Source: Pyrenochaeta sp. MPI-SDFR-AT-0127 (lineage: Eukaryota > Ascomycota > Dothideomycetes > Pleosporales > Cucurbitariaceae). Taken from it: a stretch of DNA of 64,000 bases. The notes under the pieces were generated by a model. It saw only the letters and a program-made list of their open reading frames with translations. It did not search any database and was not told where the DNA came from. The stretch spans positions 248,001-312,000 of the forward strand of contig JAGTJM010000035.1 in the NCBI GenBank assembly GCA_020747015.1, given 5' to 3'. Below, in pieces: positions 10,886 through 21,597 of the stretch (position 1 is its first letter; each line of letters begins with the position of its first letter). A program made the translations under genes and the position numbers.

Positions 10886-13057
10886 ATGTCAGGCAAAATT
10901 GATGGCGTACAATTTCACACGAATGTACCACTTTGTCCGCGAGAAAGTCTGAAAGTCCAGCATCGTTTGATTGCAAAGAATCAGCCCATTCTACACAGCT
11001 CATTGGCCATCGTCATGCACATGATGTTGGTCGTCATCACGATCTCGTTAATGTTCGCCTTCTTTGTGCATTGGGTAGTGCGCGCCGCGATCCAAAGTTT
11101 ATCCGGTTCGATCAAACCAGAAATTACACCTGAGAACTTCAAAATTGATGACCTGGATGACCTGGATGACTTCGGATTGCCAGAAGAGACGGGTGTCGAC
11201 CATTCTTTAGCAAACAATATACTCAACTCGTTCGTTGCTGGGACTTTTCATGATCCAGCTCGTAATTACCTTCCAAAGAAGACCATCGACAACCTCATCA
11301 ACCTAGATGCCATTGGGAGAGAGCTAAAGAAGATCGAAAGAAATCCTTCTGCGGACATCGTCAAGTACGACAGTAAGTTCCGGTCACAACTCGCTTCGTG
11401 GATATTCGGTAGAGCACGCAAGGTCTTTGCAATCACGATTCAATGTGACCTTGAGGCTTACCATTTACTTTTATCTATGAGGTTGTTTCGAAAACACGGA
11501 TTCGATGACGATAAACTTCCACTAGAAAATCCTAGAGGCTTGTCCGTCTCGTCTCAAGTATTTCCCCCTCAAATCTGGACACCACTGAAGCTCGACAACT
11601 TCTATGACAAGCAGTGGAGGTTACTCGCTCCAGTATTTACTCCTCACAAGTATGTTTATGATTTGGATGCTGAATGTATACTCCCTTTCACACCAGACGG
11701 GGCGATCCCCCATGAAGGGACATTTAGCTCGGTCTCCCGAATCAAGATTCACGAGGACCACCAGACACACCATGGAATTCAATACGTAAGCAAGTCCCAA
11801 TACTAGGTTTAAAAGCCTTAGAGTAATTCTTGGGACTAGGTCGCCCTCAAGGAGCTCAAGATACCCCCGGGCGATGAACCATGCGGGATAGATACGGCCT
11901 GGAAAACGGAAGCGAACGCTCTAGCGACCATCAATAAGCTCGATCATCCCCACATTGTCAAATGTATTGCGGCAATTCGACGTGGTAACAGTCGATACTT
12001 GATGTTTCCATGGGCCGACGGGAAAAGCCTGCGAGACTATTGGGACCAAGCTCCCCGAAAAGCACCCAATGCGAATATTATTCAGCAGGCTATCGTGCAG
12101 CTCAGGGGCATTGCGGACGCTCTTGATGGACTCCATAATTTCGATGGAGGCCACTTAAACAATACTGACATAAATAATGACGTCTCGACGGCGTTGGAGA
12201 GCGCATCGATAACTGAAACGTCGTTGCCCCATGGGAACAGTGTGAACGCTGAGACACAGCTCGACAACAAAGCAGATGTCTGCCAAAACACTGAAAATAC
12301 AAGCTCCATCAGGCACGGTGATCTGAAGCCTGAGAACATTTTAAGGTTTTTGGTTAAACAGTCCGAGTTGGGAGACTTGAAGATAGCAGATATGGGCATC
12401 GCGAAGCGACACGTAGTCACGACAGCACAACGGGGTGACAAGGCTACAAGTACAAGATTCGGCACTCGTCGTTATGAGGCACCTGAGACGGTCACTGAAA
12501 AGTATGCGCGTTCTAGGCTCTACGATATCTGGTCAATGGGCTGTATAACGCTGGAATTCATCATCTGGATTCTCTATGGAAACGCGGAGCTGAATAATCT
12601 CTACGAACAAATCGAAGGAAAGGCACAAAATATCTGCCAGTATTACGAGCTTGTTGACTCGAACGACCCAAGGGGTGCCAGAGTTCATCCTGTGGTGTCA
12701 CGATGGATGGAGTACATTCGAGACAAGGACCCAGAATGCCCAACTAATTCAAGCTCTGCGATCAAAGATCTTCTGGAGGTTGTTCGGGAGCGACTTCTCA
12801 TCGTTCCGTTGCCATCTGATCAAGAACTTTTGACGAGATTTCGGCGTGGCTCTTCCCCTACAGCTTTTGGCCGGACAGTCACACAATATCGGGCTACCGC
12901 CGCGCAGTTCCGGGATGCTCTTGATGAGATACTGGCAAAAGCCAATGTACCCAGATATATGTTCACAGAAAACAATCGAGACGGTGCCAAACCACCAAGA
13001 GCTGGGGCCAGCTTGGTCCCGAGTGATACATTTCACGAAACGCCCACGTTACTTTGA
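10886..13057 (+). CDS. membrane-anchored protein-kinase-like protein
   Basis: Exons 10886-11785 and 11840-13057 (54-bp intron) give 705 residues. The C-terminal half is a Ser/Thr-kinase fold: VALKELK (K304) for the ATP Lys, HGDLKPENIL (H459-L468) for the catalytic loop with Gly where HRD has Arg, DMG at 484-486 in place of DFG, APE at 514-516 and DIWSMGC after it. The catalytic Asp461, Lys463, Asn466 and Asp484 are all present, so activity is plausible. A poorly conserved insert of about 60 residues separates the N-lobe helix region from the catalytic loop. The N-terminal 300 residues carry one hydrophobic span (near 45-65) and an Asp-rich LDDLDDF patch. The start is uncertain; Met at 11014 would put the TM span at the very N-terminus. 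Such divergent kinases are expanded in plant-associated ascomycetes. Confidence 0.75.
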
Positions 13058-13603
13058 GTGTGACAACGGAGTACATGGTGCTACGCTAAGAAGGGTACAC
13101 AAATAATATTCTTGCCTCCATAATTGTGGTCTTCTCAGATTCATCTCGCTCTAGAGACTATACAAACCCCGAGAAGGACGATAATACAGCTGAGAGCTAG
13201 TATTGTCTCTTGGCAACATGGTAAACTCCCTTAGAATCCCTAAATCCCCCAAGAAAACTATGAAAGTAGACTGCGCCTGAAAACGATGATTGGGTTTATC
13301 GCCGTCACCCGATATGCTACACGCATATTTGGTCCCAAAGGCAATATAGAGACACTTCTCATCACTCGCAATCGCAATAGATGTACTTCATATCTTGTGA
13401 AGTACAAACGTGAGCATTGTTGATTCAGAACTTGGAAGTAAGCTGCCTCTTTATCTAAAGCATCATCTGAAGATGAGTATAGCTGGCATCTTGATTCAAT
13501 AAAGCCGACAAGTATACTCAAACCATTGTCCTACAGAGTATATTCTAGATTTTCTTTATTCTCTATGGATCAGGTCTTCTCTGTCATAATTGCAACTCGC
13601 AAT
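13058..13603. other. convergent 3' intergenic region
   Basis: Lies between the 3' ends of the kinase-like gene and the NmrA-like gene. AT-rich, no coding signal recognised. Confidence 0.6.
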
Positions 13604-14533
13604 TCATAGCTCTGGATTCTGCTCCAAGAATTCCCGCATCGATGTGCCCTTCACTCCTGTATCCTCGTTATCCACCTCTTCTATTTCCCACGTTCCGTCC
13701 GCAGCATACAACACATAAAAGTACATGATATACTCCCACCACCTATTCCTCGCACTCTTCACCCTTGCAGTATACGCTATCTTCCTTAGATCTTCCACAC
13801 TACCTCTGTGCTTGACGAGCATTTCGCACCCTCTAACTTCTCCATAAATCCTCGCAATATCCTCCAAGCTGTCCATGCCCGAGGCTACATTCCAATACTG
13901 CTTGTTTGAAAGAGGAGACGAGGCGGGCAAGGATAGAATAGCAGCTGTAAACTCAGCAGCGTCGGATTCAGAAGTCCATCGCCACTTCGTCTTCCCATCA
14001 CCCCAGACTTCTACAATGCGGTTCTTCGAGTCCAACGACCCGTTGCTCTTAGGTGTGAAGTCCACTCTTCCCTCTGCACTAAACAGAACTTCGCCCAACG
14101 CACCCGTAAACACAAATATCGGCTTCAGTGTAGACGTTACCTCGACGTGGTTCGCAAAAGTAATGTGGTCGTCGTAACTGTCCATCTGTCCCAGCGGCGT
14201 CCCTCGCCAATCGTGGCTCCAGCTTGCAGCGACAAATTTCTGCACGCCTGCACGCTCGGCAGCACGGAGGAGGAGCAATTGGCCTTCGAGCAGCAATTCA
14301 GGGATGCCGAGGTAGGCACATATCACTGCGTCGACCCCGGCGCATGCCTTGTCGAGCGCGGGGATATCGTGGTATGCTGTGCTATCCACGAAAGATTCGA
14401 GTTGGTTGCTGAGGCCAGAGGGGAGTTTTGAGGGGCTACGTCCTAGGCCGCGGACTTGATGGCCGCGTTTGAGAAGGCTGGTTATGAGCTTTTGGCCTAC
14501 ATTGCCTGTGGCGCCAGCGATGAGGACGAGCAT
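13604..14533 (-). CDS. NmrA-like / atypical SDR NAD(P)-binding protein
   Basis: Intronless, 309 residues. MLVLIAGATGNVGQKLITSLLKRGHQVRGLGR is a textbook Rossmann opening with GxxGxxG and a basic residue (R28/R32 region) that suggests NADPH preference. VDAVICAYLG and VQKFVAASWSHDWRG follow the NmrA/isoflavone-reductase pattern. The C-terminal part (GKTKWRWTSESDAAEFTAAIL) matches the substrate-side helices. Relatives are either redox sensors that bind regulators or NADPH-dependent reductases; the sequence does not decide. Members of this subgroup are common near fungal accessory metabolism, but no partner gene is evident here. Confidence 0.85.
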   Translation of the reverse strand: MLVLIAGATGNVGQKLITSLLKRGHQVRGLGRSPSKLPSGLSNQLESFVDSTAYHDIPALDKACAGVDAVICAYLGIPELLLEGQLLLLRAAERAGVQKFVAASWSHDWRGTPLGQMDSYDDHITFANHVEVTSTLKPIFVFTGALGEVLFSAEGRVDFTPKSNGSLDSKNRIVEVWGDGKTKWRWTSESDAAEFTAAILSLPASSPLSNKQYWNVASGMDSLEDIARIYGEVRGCEMLVKHRGSVEDLRKIAYTARVKSARNRWWEYIMYFYVLYAADGTWEIEEVDNEDTGVKGTSMREFLEQNPEL

Positions 14534-15097
14534 GGTGATTTAGAGATTTGTGTTTGCTTCTTCTTGTATAATGGGAGAATGTAGTGAGTGTGATGAAACA
14601 TCGATTATTTTGCAATTGTTCTCAATATTTTATACAGTTCTTGTCTTTCATCACTTTACTATCAGAATCTCAATATTTCGATGCCTGATTACAAAGGCTT
14701 GTACTGTCGCGTTGGCACAAACAGCGAGACGGTGGAACATTAGGCCGATCGATACTAGATCACTACATTTGGAACTCGGAGGATTCAAGGCAAGATTTCA
14801 CGATCATCAATTGGTGTTGAGGCTCATCTATGATGCAGGTAGTGCTTGGCTATGGTGGGTCTTGTAGGTTTGCTTACATAGCTCGGTCTTTCCCACGATA
14901 CAAGGCCGAGTTCGAAGAATGAGCTTTTCCCACTTTGGATGGCTTGATCAACGTTCGACCAATATTCGAATGTTTTAGACTTTTAATGAATTAATTGGGT
15001 CAAATAACCAAGTTTAAGAATTGAAAAGCCAGAATCAATATGATAGTATGGATTGTATATGGCATCTTTGCAACCTGTTTGACTTCATGTTCCTTCT
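14534..15097. other. intergenic
   Basis: Promoter of the leftward NmrA-like gene and terminator side of DUG3. AT-rich (14980-15060), no coding signal. Confidence 0.55.
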
Positions 15098-16357
15098 TTA
15101 CTTGGTGTCAAACTTCGGATCCTTTTTGTTCAGCTTCTCATCATATTCAATAGCGATCTCAGTTTCCACGCCTTCTTTGTCTACGAGTAGCGCATGATTT
15201 CCCTTGATCAAATGCCACTCTTTCTCATCATATGTCGTTGGCTCACTCGCCACAATCGTGTGCTTGCCCATTCTCTCCCCATCACCCAAGATCGCCTCCT
15301 CATTCACGATATCCTTGCTATCAGGACTACCTGGGTATTTAGTATTCAGGGTACGGCCCGCAAACTCTGACCAATATAAACTTGGTGGTTGTTGTGTGGC
15401 ATGGTTGCGGAATCGGATCGCAACGAGCTTGGTGCCATCGGTTGTACAAAAGTTAAGCGAGTTGGGTCTGTTTGCATCGCCGAGTTTGTCATGCTGGAGC
15501 TGCAGGATCTGGATAACCGTCTTACGCAGAGCAGCAAACATAGCTTCAAGCGGATAAGAATTCTCCCATGACTCTTTCCCGCCGTTCTCAGTCAAATTCG
15601 TCATGTACAGCGCCGCGGCATGCTCTGAGTCTGTCGATCCGAAGATATTGCAGTAAGCATCAAATGACATGAGATCTGTCAAGTCGCGGCGAATAGCGGA
15701 GAAGTTTGACACTACACCGTTGTGCATGAAGACATGGCGACCGAAGACGAATGGGTGCGAATTTACTTGCGTCACCACGCTGCCGCTGCTGGCGCGGATG
15801 TGTGCGAAGACGCAATGGGATTCGGTATTGGAGCAGAGCGAATTGAAGTTGAAATCATTAATTGGTGGGCTTTGCGATTTGTAGAGCGCTGGGCGACGTC
15901 CTTTGACGTGCTTGACGTAGGAGGACGAGGCCTCGGTATACCCTAAAGAAAAGGAGTTGAGCGAGAATATTCATGAAGAATTCGGATGAATACTGAGATC
16001 TTACAGCAGCCGATCTACCTATGGTTGTTTGGGCATACTGTGACTTGGTTTTAATTAAGGCCAGAAAAGCCAACCAAATCGCAGTTTATGAACGCCCACA
16101 AACAGCAGAAGTGGCAAAGATTTAAAAGGGAGATGATACATACATGCAATGCCCAATCCATCCATGTTCAAAAGCGAGTTTCGCATACGTAGGAGCTCGT
16201 CTGAAGTGTGATCTAGGTCCTTATCTTTGTCGTGTGGTAGTAACTTAGGAAGGTAGTGTTCGGAGCATTGCTTGCTGATGCTATTTGCAGGCGAAATCAG
16301 GACATCGGAAAGGAGGCATGGCTCCGTCGGCGAAATATAGGCAAACCAGCGGCACAT
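15098..16357 (-). CDS. DUG3: DUG3-type class II glutamine amidotransferase
   Basis: Exons 16144-16357 and 15098-15942 (201-bp intron) give 352 residues, the normal size. The ATG at 16357 opens MCRWFAYISPTEPCLLSD, so Cys2 becomes the N-terminal nucleophile of an Ntn amidotransferase once Met is removed. DGLGIAWYTEAS, VFAHIRASSGS, NSHPFVFGRHVFMHNGVVSNF and STDSEHAAALYM are the conserved glutaminase motifs. In yeast, Dug3 with Dug2 and Dug1 degrades glutathione in the cytosol; that function is assigned by family. Splice choice is fixed because T from exon 1 plus GG from exon 2 recreates the conserved Trp. C-terminus is Lys-rich (KLNKKDPKFDTK). Confidence 0.92.
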
Positions 16358-19300
16358 GATGAATCTGAAGAGACGAGAGAAGGTGTATCTATTGCGAGGA
16401 GGATTATTCGGGATGCTTGGGTTTGAGCGTGAGATTTATGCTGTTCGAGGACATATGTGGTAGTACAGACTCTGCAGGGCTGTATTTGGCAAGGGGTACG
16501 AGGAGCAGATATGTCCTTTTGCTGCAGCGCTTGATACGTGTTGTATGGTGGTTGGCGAGGCACGTTGCTATGGTGTCGAACAGGGCATTATCTGTACAAA
16601 AGTATTGCAATGTGAGAACCAAGTATTAGAAAGAGATCTGCAGCCTATGAAGATAAAAGATAGTGACGGTAAGTACTGTGACTAAAGTACGCGTGACCAC
16701 AAGCTCGTGTGCGAGGTCAGAAGGTGCCTAGGTCAGCAACGCTGCTGAATGGTCATAGAAACAGACTCGTGAAGAGAGATTATGTGGATGTTGGAGAAGT
16801 GTTTCTACACAAAGTGTAACAAGTAAAAGCCTTGGCTGTCAAAGTCGGATATGTTTCTGAGTAACAGATAGGAATGGTTGCGATTGACGCACAAAGTGCG
16901 CGACAGGCCGAGCCGACGAAGCGGGGGTCGAAGCAGAAGCGGGGCAACCTGTCGATAAGCACCAGTTGTTTTCGCACTTCATTTGAGCCACATCTATATA
17001 TCTTCATTATTTCTCTTGTTTTTCTTTTGAGGGCAAGGTGTTCCGCGCGTATCTAGGTTAGTATGTGTGAGACTTCAATGTTATGTATCAAATTTCCATG
17101 GTCCCAAGACACAACAGCCCTGCGACTGACAAGCGCCATCATTGCACAGAACCGATTAAATGAATCTTTCTTTGTCTCAGAGGGCTTGGTTCCAGATTGG
17201 GAGTCTAGCTTGAGTAGGCAGACCCGAGGGCTTGGTGCTGGGTATCTGTCGCTTGAGTGTCTTGCAATGAAAGATCTCGCAAACACATCACGCCTCATCC
17301 TAGAGTGAGAGACTGATAAGTGATCTCTAGCGGATTAGAGTGTTCAGATTCGAACATAGAACACGAGCTAGTGAACCAGTGTACGAGAGTTTTGGTTGCA
17401 GTCTGGACCATGTTGTTCAGATTCACGCAGATAGGCATCCGGGGCCACGGGTGTTTGTCTATTCCCATTAACCGGGAACTATGCAGAGGAGCATGGAGGC
17501 TACAAGATGCTATTCCTAGTGCCGTGTGAGGCGTTGCTTAGTGTGGTGGCCATGATGACCTAGATTCTAGGCTCGTCGGGTAGCGGCATCGGAGTAGTGC
17601 GAGTGACGGTGATAGGCCGGACGAGGTAGTCTGGAGCATGAAAGATCGATTAGAAAAGAATGACTATCCGCATTGAGAGGGTAACATGATGGTGCTTATC
17701 GAAGGCAGAACGAGCCGCAGGCGCAAGCATGAGGCTGATCTTGTCCACCACCCACTGCACTCTCACTGTGAAGACAGACGCAGGGCATCAGGTCAGAACT
17801 TGGCCTGGCTTGCTGTTGCCTCGAGAAGCGGAGAGTAATGCTGAACAAGACTTGATTTGGTTGTATGAACATGTTGAAATGTATTTGTTTGTTGCGTGTA
17901 GGGCGTCTCCTGCCCATCTCGGGTGGCCTTCCGGGAGGGGAAGTCGCTACGGGCTGGCTGCCGGTAACGGAGAATCATAAACCTGCATCTAGCACTACAT
18001 CGTGACTTCTTGACCTTCATTCATCGCTGTTTCCCATGTGTTACGTCTTAGGCTCTCGTTTCTTCTCTGATCGTTCTCTGCTCACAATTGCAAGGCGTGT
18101 CTGCCTCTATGCCGCATGAATCCGACGCGATGCGCCTAACCGTCAGCCTACTAACGAGCGGCAACACCAGCAACACAGCGAATCAAGGAAATCAGCAATC
18201 AAGAGCCAATGTGAGAGGCTGAGAGAGGCTGAGTGAGGCATGACCGTCCAGACAGGCGTCCGGTGTTCCACACACCAACACACATGTTGTTTTGACATGT
18301 TGTTGCCCTTTCGCTGCTGACCACTTGGACGCTAAACCCAACCCCATCGCGATGCAAGCAACAGACGGCCTCGAGGCTGGGTCAGACGCGCCTTTTTTGC
18401 AGCAAATCCCTCCACTCGCTCGGATCGCATAACCTCTACAGGTGAGGCAGAACGATGAGGCGCAGTCTGTCAAAGAGGAGGATGTCAACGTAGACCATGT
18501 CTCAGGCATGGGCGCTGGATACCGGTAGACGGCCACAATGCTGGTCCATGCCCACCCCGGCACTCGCATACCTTGGCTTCGGCTTTCACGAGCATCGGGT
18601 ACTTTCACCCCGGCCAGTAGACGCTCCATGCCGTCATCGAATTCCTGCTCGCATGCTATAGTCCCTCCAGTCGCTAAGACGTTGCTGGGGTGTTGAGCAT
18701 CGACGCTGCTGCGACGCTCTCACGTCTCGTCCGACTGTGCCTGCGTTATCTTGCTTATCATCCAAACCCTCGACTTTTGAGGATTCAACCTCGACCACGT
18801 TATCATATGACCTGTTTCCGACAAAAGGATGCGAGGCGCGATTATTCGCATTGCGCCACAGCCAAAAGCAATGCCCTTGCTAACCCCGTGTTCCCTAGAT
18901 CTAGTGTGACAAATGGCTCGCCTCAAGTGAAAGCCAGCATTCCTGACCCATCCAAACATGCGGTTTACACGCGACCATCCGGATGGCCAGACATGGCTAC
19001 AGCCACTTGCAGGCGGCGGAGGTTTCCAGCTTCCAGCGCTCGCACACTGGATTACGTTTCCTGAATTGTTTGTGGAAAGCGATGGATCTGGGCCCATGCG
19101 GCGTGCCCCGGTTCCTGATCCAGGCGCCGTATATACTCTGATGTATGGCTGGTTAAGCGATTTCCGCTGGCTGGGTAGTTGATGAGGCAAAAGCTTCGTC
19201 CAGGGCGGGTGACTAAGGTGCTTGCTAGCCGGGAAAGATGCATTTTGATTCGCGCGCGATAAATGCAACGAGCGGGGTTGTCGGCGAGCCGTCAGGCCAG

Positions 19301-19742
19301 GGTGTGATTGAAAACTCTGTTCCGCCTGCCGACGATCCATGCCCAGAGCCATGGGTACATTTACTACGCTATAACCCGTTAGCTGCAACCGGCCGCCCAA
19401 ATCTTGCGCCAAACCGCTTTCGCTGCCTGGCTCGCAGAGCACGCTCATCACCGCCAGGATCCACCTTAGGACGTCCCGCGCCTGCCTGTCGTATAAAGAC
19501 CGTCCTATTCACCCCAGGCGTCCAGTTTGCTAAGGGCCTCCTCCCCATCCTCCTCATCTACAGCCCCCCGCTGTCCTTTACGTCCACTGTTCTCAGTGCG
19601 ACTCATTTTGTAGCTCCGGCTCCCTCCCAAGCGACTGATAGTGGAGTACTCTGTACCCTCGACTCCATAGCGGCCTCCCTCAAGCGACTCTTACCCCTTG
19701 CAACACTCCTCGACTGCCTAAGCGACAAATTCCCTTGCAATC
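16358..19742. other. 3.4-kb gene-poor region
   Basis: Only short overlapping ORFs on both strands with no recognisable domain or consistent codon pattern. The 18.2-19.4 kb part is GC-richer, with longer chance frames (e.g. 18720-19451 minus) that look like composition effects. The right end is the promoter and long leader of the permease. No transposon ends, rRNA or tRNA were seen. Confidence 0.5.
19492..19497 (+). promoter_or_regulatory. TATA box candidate for amino-acid permease
   Basis: TATAAA in CGTATAAAGACCG, about 250 bp upstream of the permease ATG, followed by a pyrimidine-rich leader (CTCCTCCCCATCCTCCTC) typical of strongly expressed fungal genes. Confidence 0.35.
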
Positions 19743-21597
19743 ATGACCGAAGAGAAAAAGTATTCGGGCGAGTTCGTCCGCGAAACCTACCCAAATGACG
19801 ATGTTCAGCATGGTGAGGTTCACGACAATGCCGACGACCTCCAGCGTCATCTCGGGAATCGTCAAATCCAGCTTATTGCCATTGGTGGTTCCATCGGTAC
19901 AGCCTTGTTCGTAAGCATCGGTGGTGCTCTTAACAAAGGTGGTCCCCTCGGTCTCTTAGTCGCCTATGCCGGATACTCGTGTGTCATTGCTCTTGTGAAC
20001 AACGCCATGGCTGAAATGGCCAGTTTTATGCCTGTCTCTGGAGGCTTTATCCGAATGGCCGGTCACTGGGTTGACGAAGCCCTGGGCTTCATGGCTGGAT
20101 GGAACTTCTTCCTATACGAGGCTCTGCTTATCCCCTTCGAAATCACAGCTCTCAACATTGTCCTGAAATTTTGGAGAGATGACATCCCAGTAGCAGCCGT
20201 CTGTGCCGCTGTCATTGTACTCTATGCGTAAGATTATCTTTTTTCCGCCTCTGGCGCTGTACAGTACTGACTATTGCATAGTGCCTGCAATATCCTCGCT
20301 GTAAAGGCGTACGGTGAAGCTGAATTTTGGCTCTCTGGAGGCAAGGTCATCTTGATCCTGATCCTATACTGCTTCACCTTCATCACCATGGTTGGTGGCA
20401 ACCCGCAGAAGGATCCATATGGCTTTCGTCACTGGCGCGACCCTGGCCCAATGAACCCCCACGGCGGAGGCGACCTCGCACGCTTTGAAGGCTTCTTGGG
20501 CTCCCTTTGGGCCGCTTCTTTCTGTATTGTCGGTCCTGAGTACATCTCTATGGTGTCTGGCGAGGCTAAGCGCCCCCGCGTCTACATTAAGAACGCTTTC
20601 AAGACAGTCTATTGGCGATTTGGTGCCTTTTTTATCCTTGGCGCTCTCTGCGTTGGTATCGTCCTCGCTTATAACGATCCCGAGCTTGTTTCTGTCCTCG
20701 AGTCAGGCGAGAAGAGCGCTGCTGCCTCTCCATACGTCATTGCGATGAAGAATCTTAAGATCGGAGGTCTGCCCCATCTCGTCAACGCCCTTTTGATTAC
20801 GAGTATCTTCTCCGCCGGTAACACATATACCTACTGTGCTACTCGCAGCCTGTACTCGCTCGCCATTGAGGGCCGCGCCCCCAAGTTCCTCCGCAAGTGC
20901 ACCAAGAATGGTGTTCCGATTTACTGCTTCGTCATCGTTATGTTCTTCCCATTCCTGTCATTCCTGCAACTATCGGACAACTCTGCAAAGGTCCTGACCT
21001 GGCTCATCAACATCGTCACTGCGGGAGGCGTAATCAACTTTATTGTCATGTGCGGCACGTATATTGCGTTCTACAAGGCTTGCAAGGCTCAGGGACTCGA
21101 TCGCAAGACTCTTCCATACTGCGGCTGGTTTCAGCCTTATGGCACATGGGTTGCGTTGGGCTTCGAGATCTTCGTTGTATTCGTCTACGGCTACTCCACA
21201 TTCAAGCCGGGCAACTTCACCGCTGAATCTTTCGTCACCTATTATGCCATGGTTATCCTTGCGCCTATCCTCTTTGTATTCTGGAAAGTCTTCAAGAAGA
21301 CCAAGTGGCTGAAGCCCCATGAGGTTGACCTTGTCTGGGATGCGCCTCTCATTGATGCTTACGAGGCGTCCTTCATCACACCTCCCGTTGGTTTCTGGTA
21401 TGTTGCTTTCCTATATTACACTGCTGTGCCTCGCGAAGTACCATCCAGGCAGATTATTCCGTCGATGGCAGTCCTAAAAATCCCCACTACCTACTTTACA
21501 GAATGTACGCTGACTTTATACCCACCAATTTAGGACCGAAATGCTTCAACTCATTGGCTTGAAGCGTAGTGTTCCCGTAGACAAGCGTGCTGTTTAA
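19743..21597 (+). CDS. amino-acid permease, DIP5-like (YAT family)
   Basis: Exons 19743-20227, 20282-21397 and 21534-21597 give 554 residues. RHLGNRQIQLIAIGGSIGTALF is the YAT signature at TM1. FIRMAGHWVDEALGFMAGWNFF, YEALLIPFEITALNIVLKFWRDDIP and SFCIVGPEYISMVSGEAKRPR are the conserved TM3-TM6 blocks; this wording is closest, to my eye, to yeast Dip5, the acidic amino-acid carrier. Twelve TMs expected at the plasma membrane. The cytosolic C-terminus ends IGLKRSVPVDKRAV after a 136-bp third intron; this short exon was chosen because it restores phase and replaces an implausible read-through. N-terminal Lys residues (EEKKYSG) could serve ubiquitin-mediated turnover (inference). Confidence 0.92.

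Noticed and set aside
18720..19451. 243-residue minus-strand ORF in the gene-poor stretch
   Set aside because: No domain, irregular composition, overlaps other ORFs and the permease promoter region; likely chance in GC-rich DNA.
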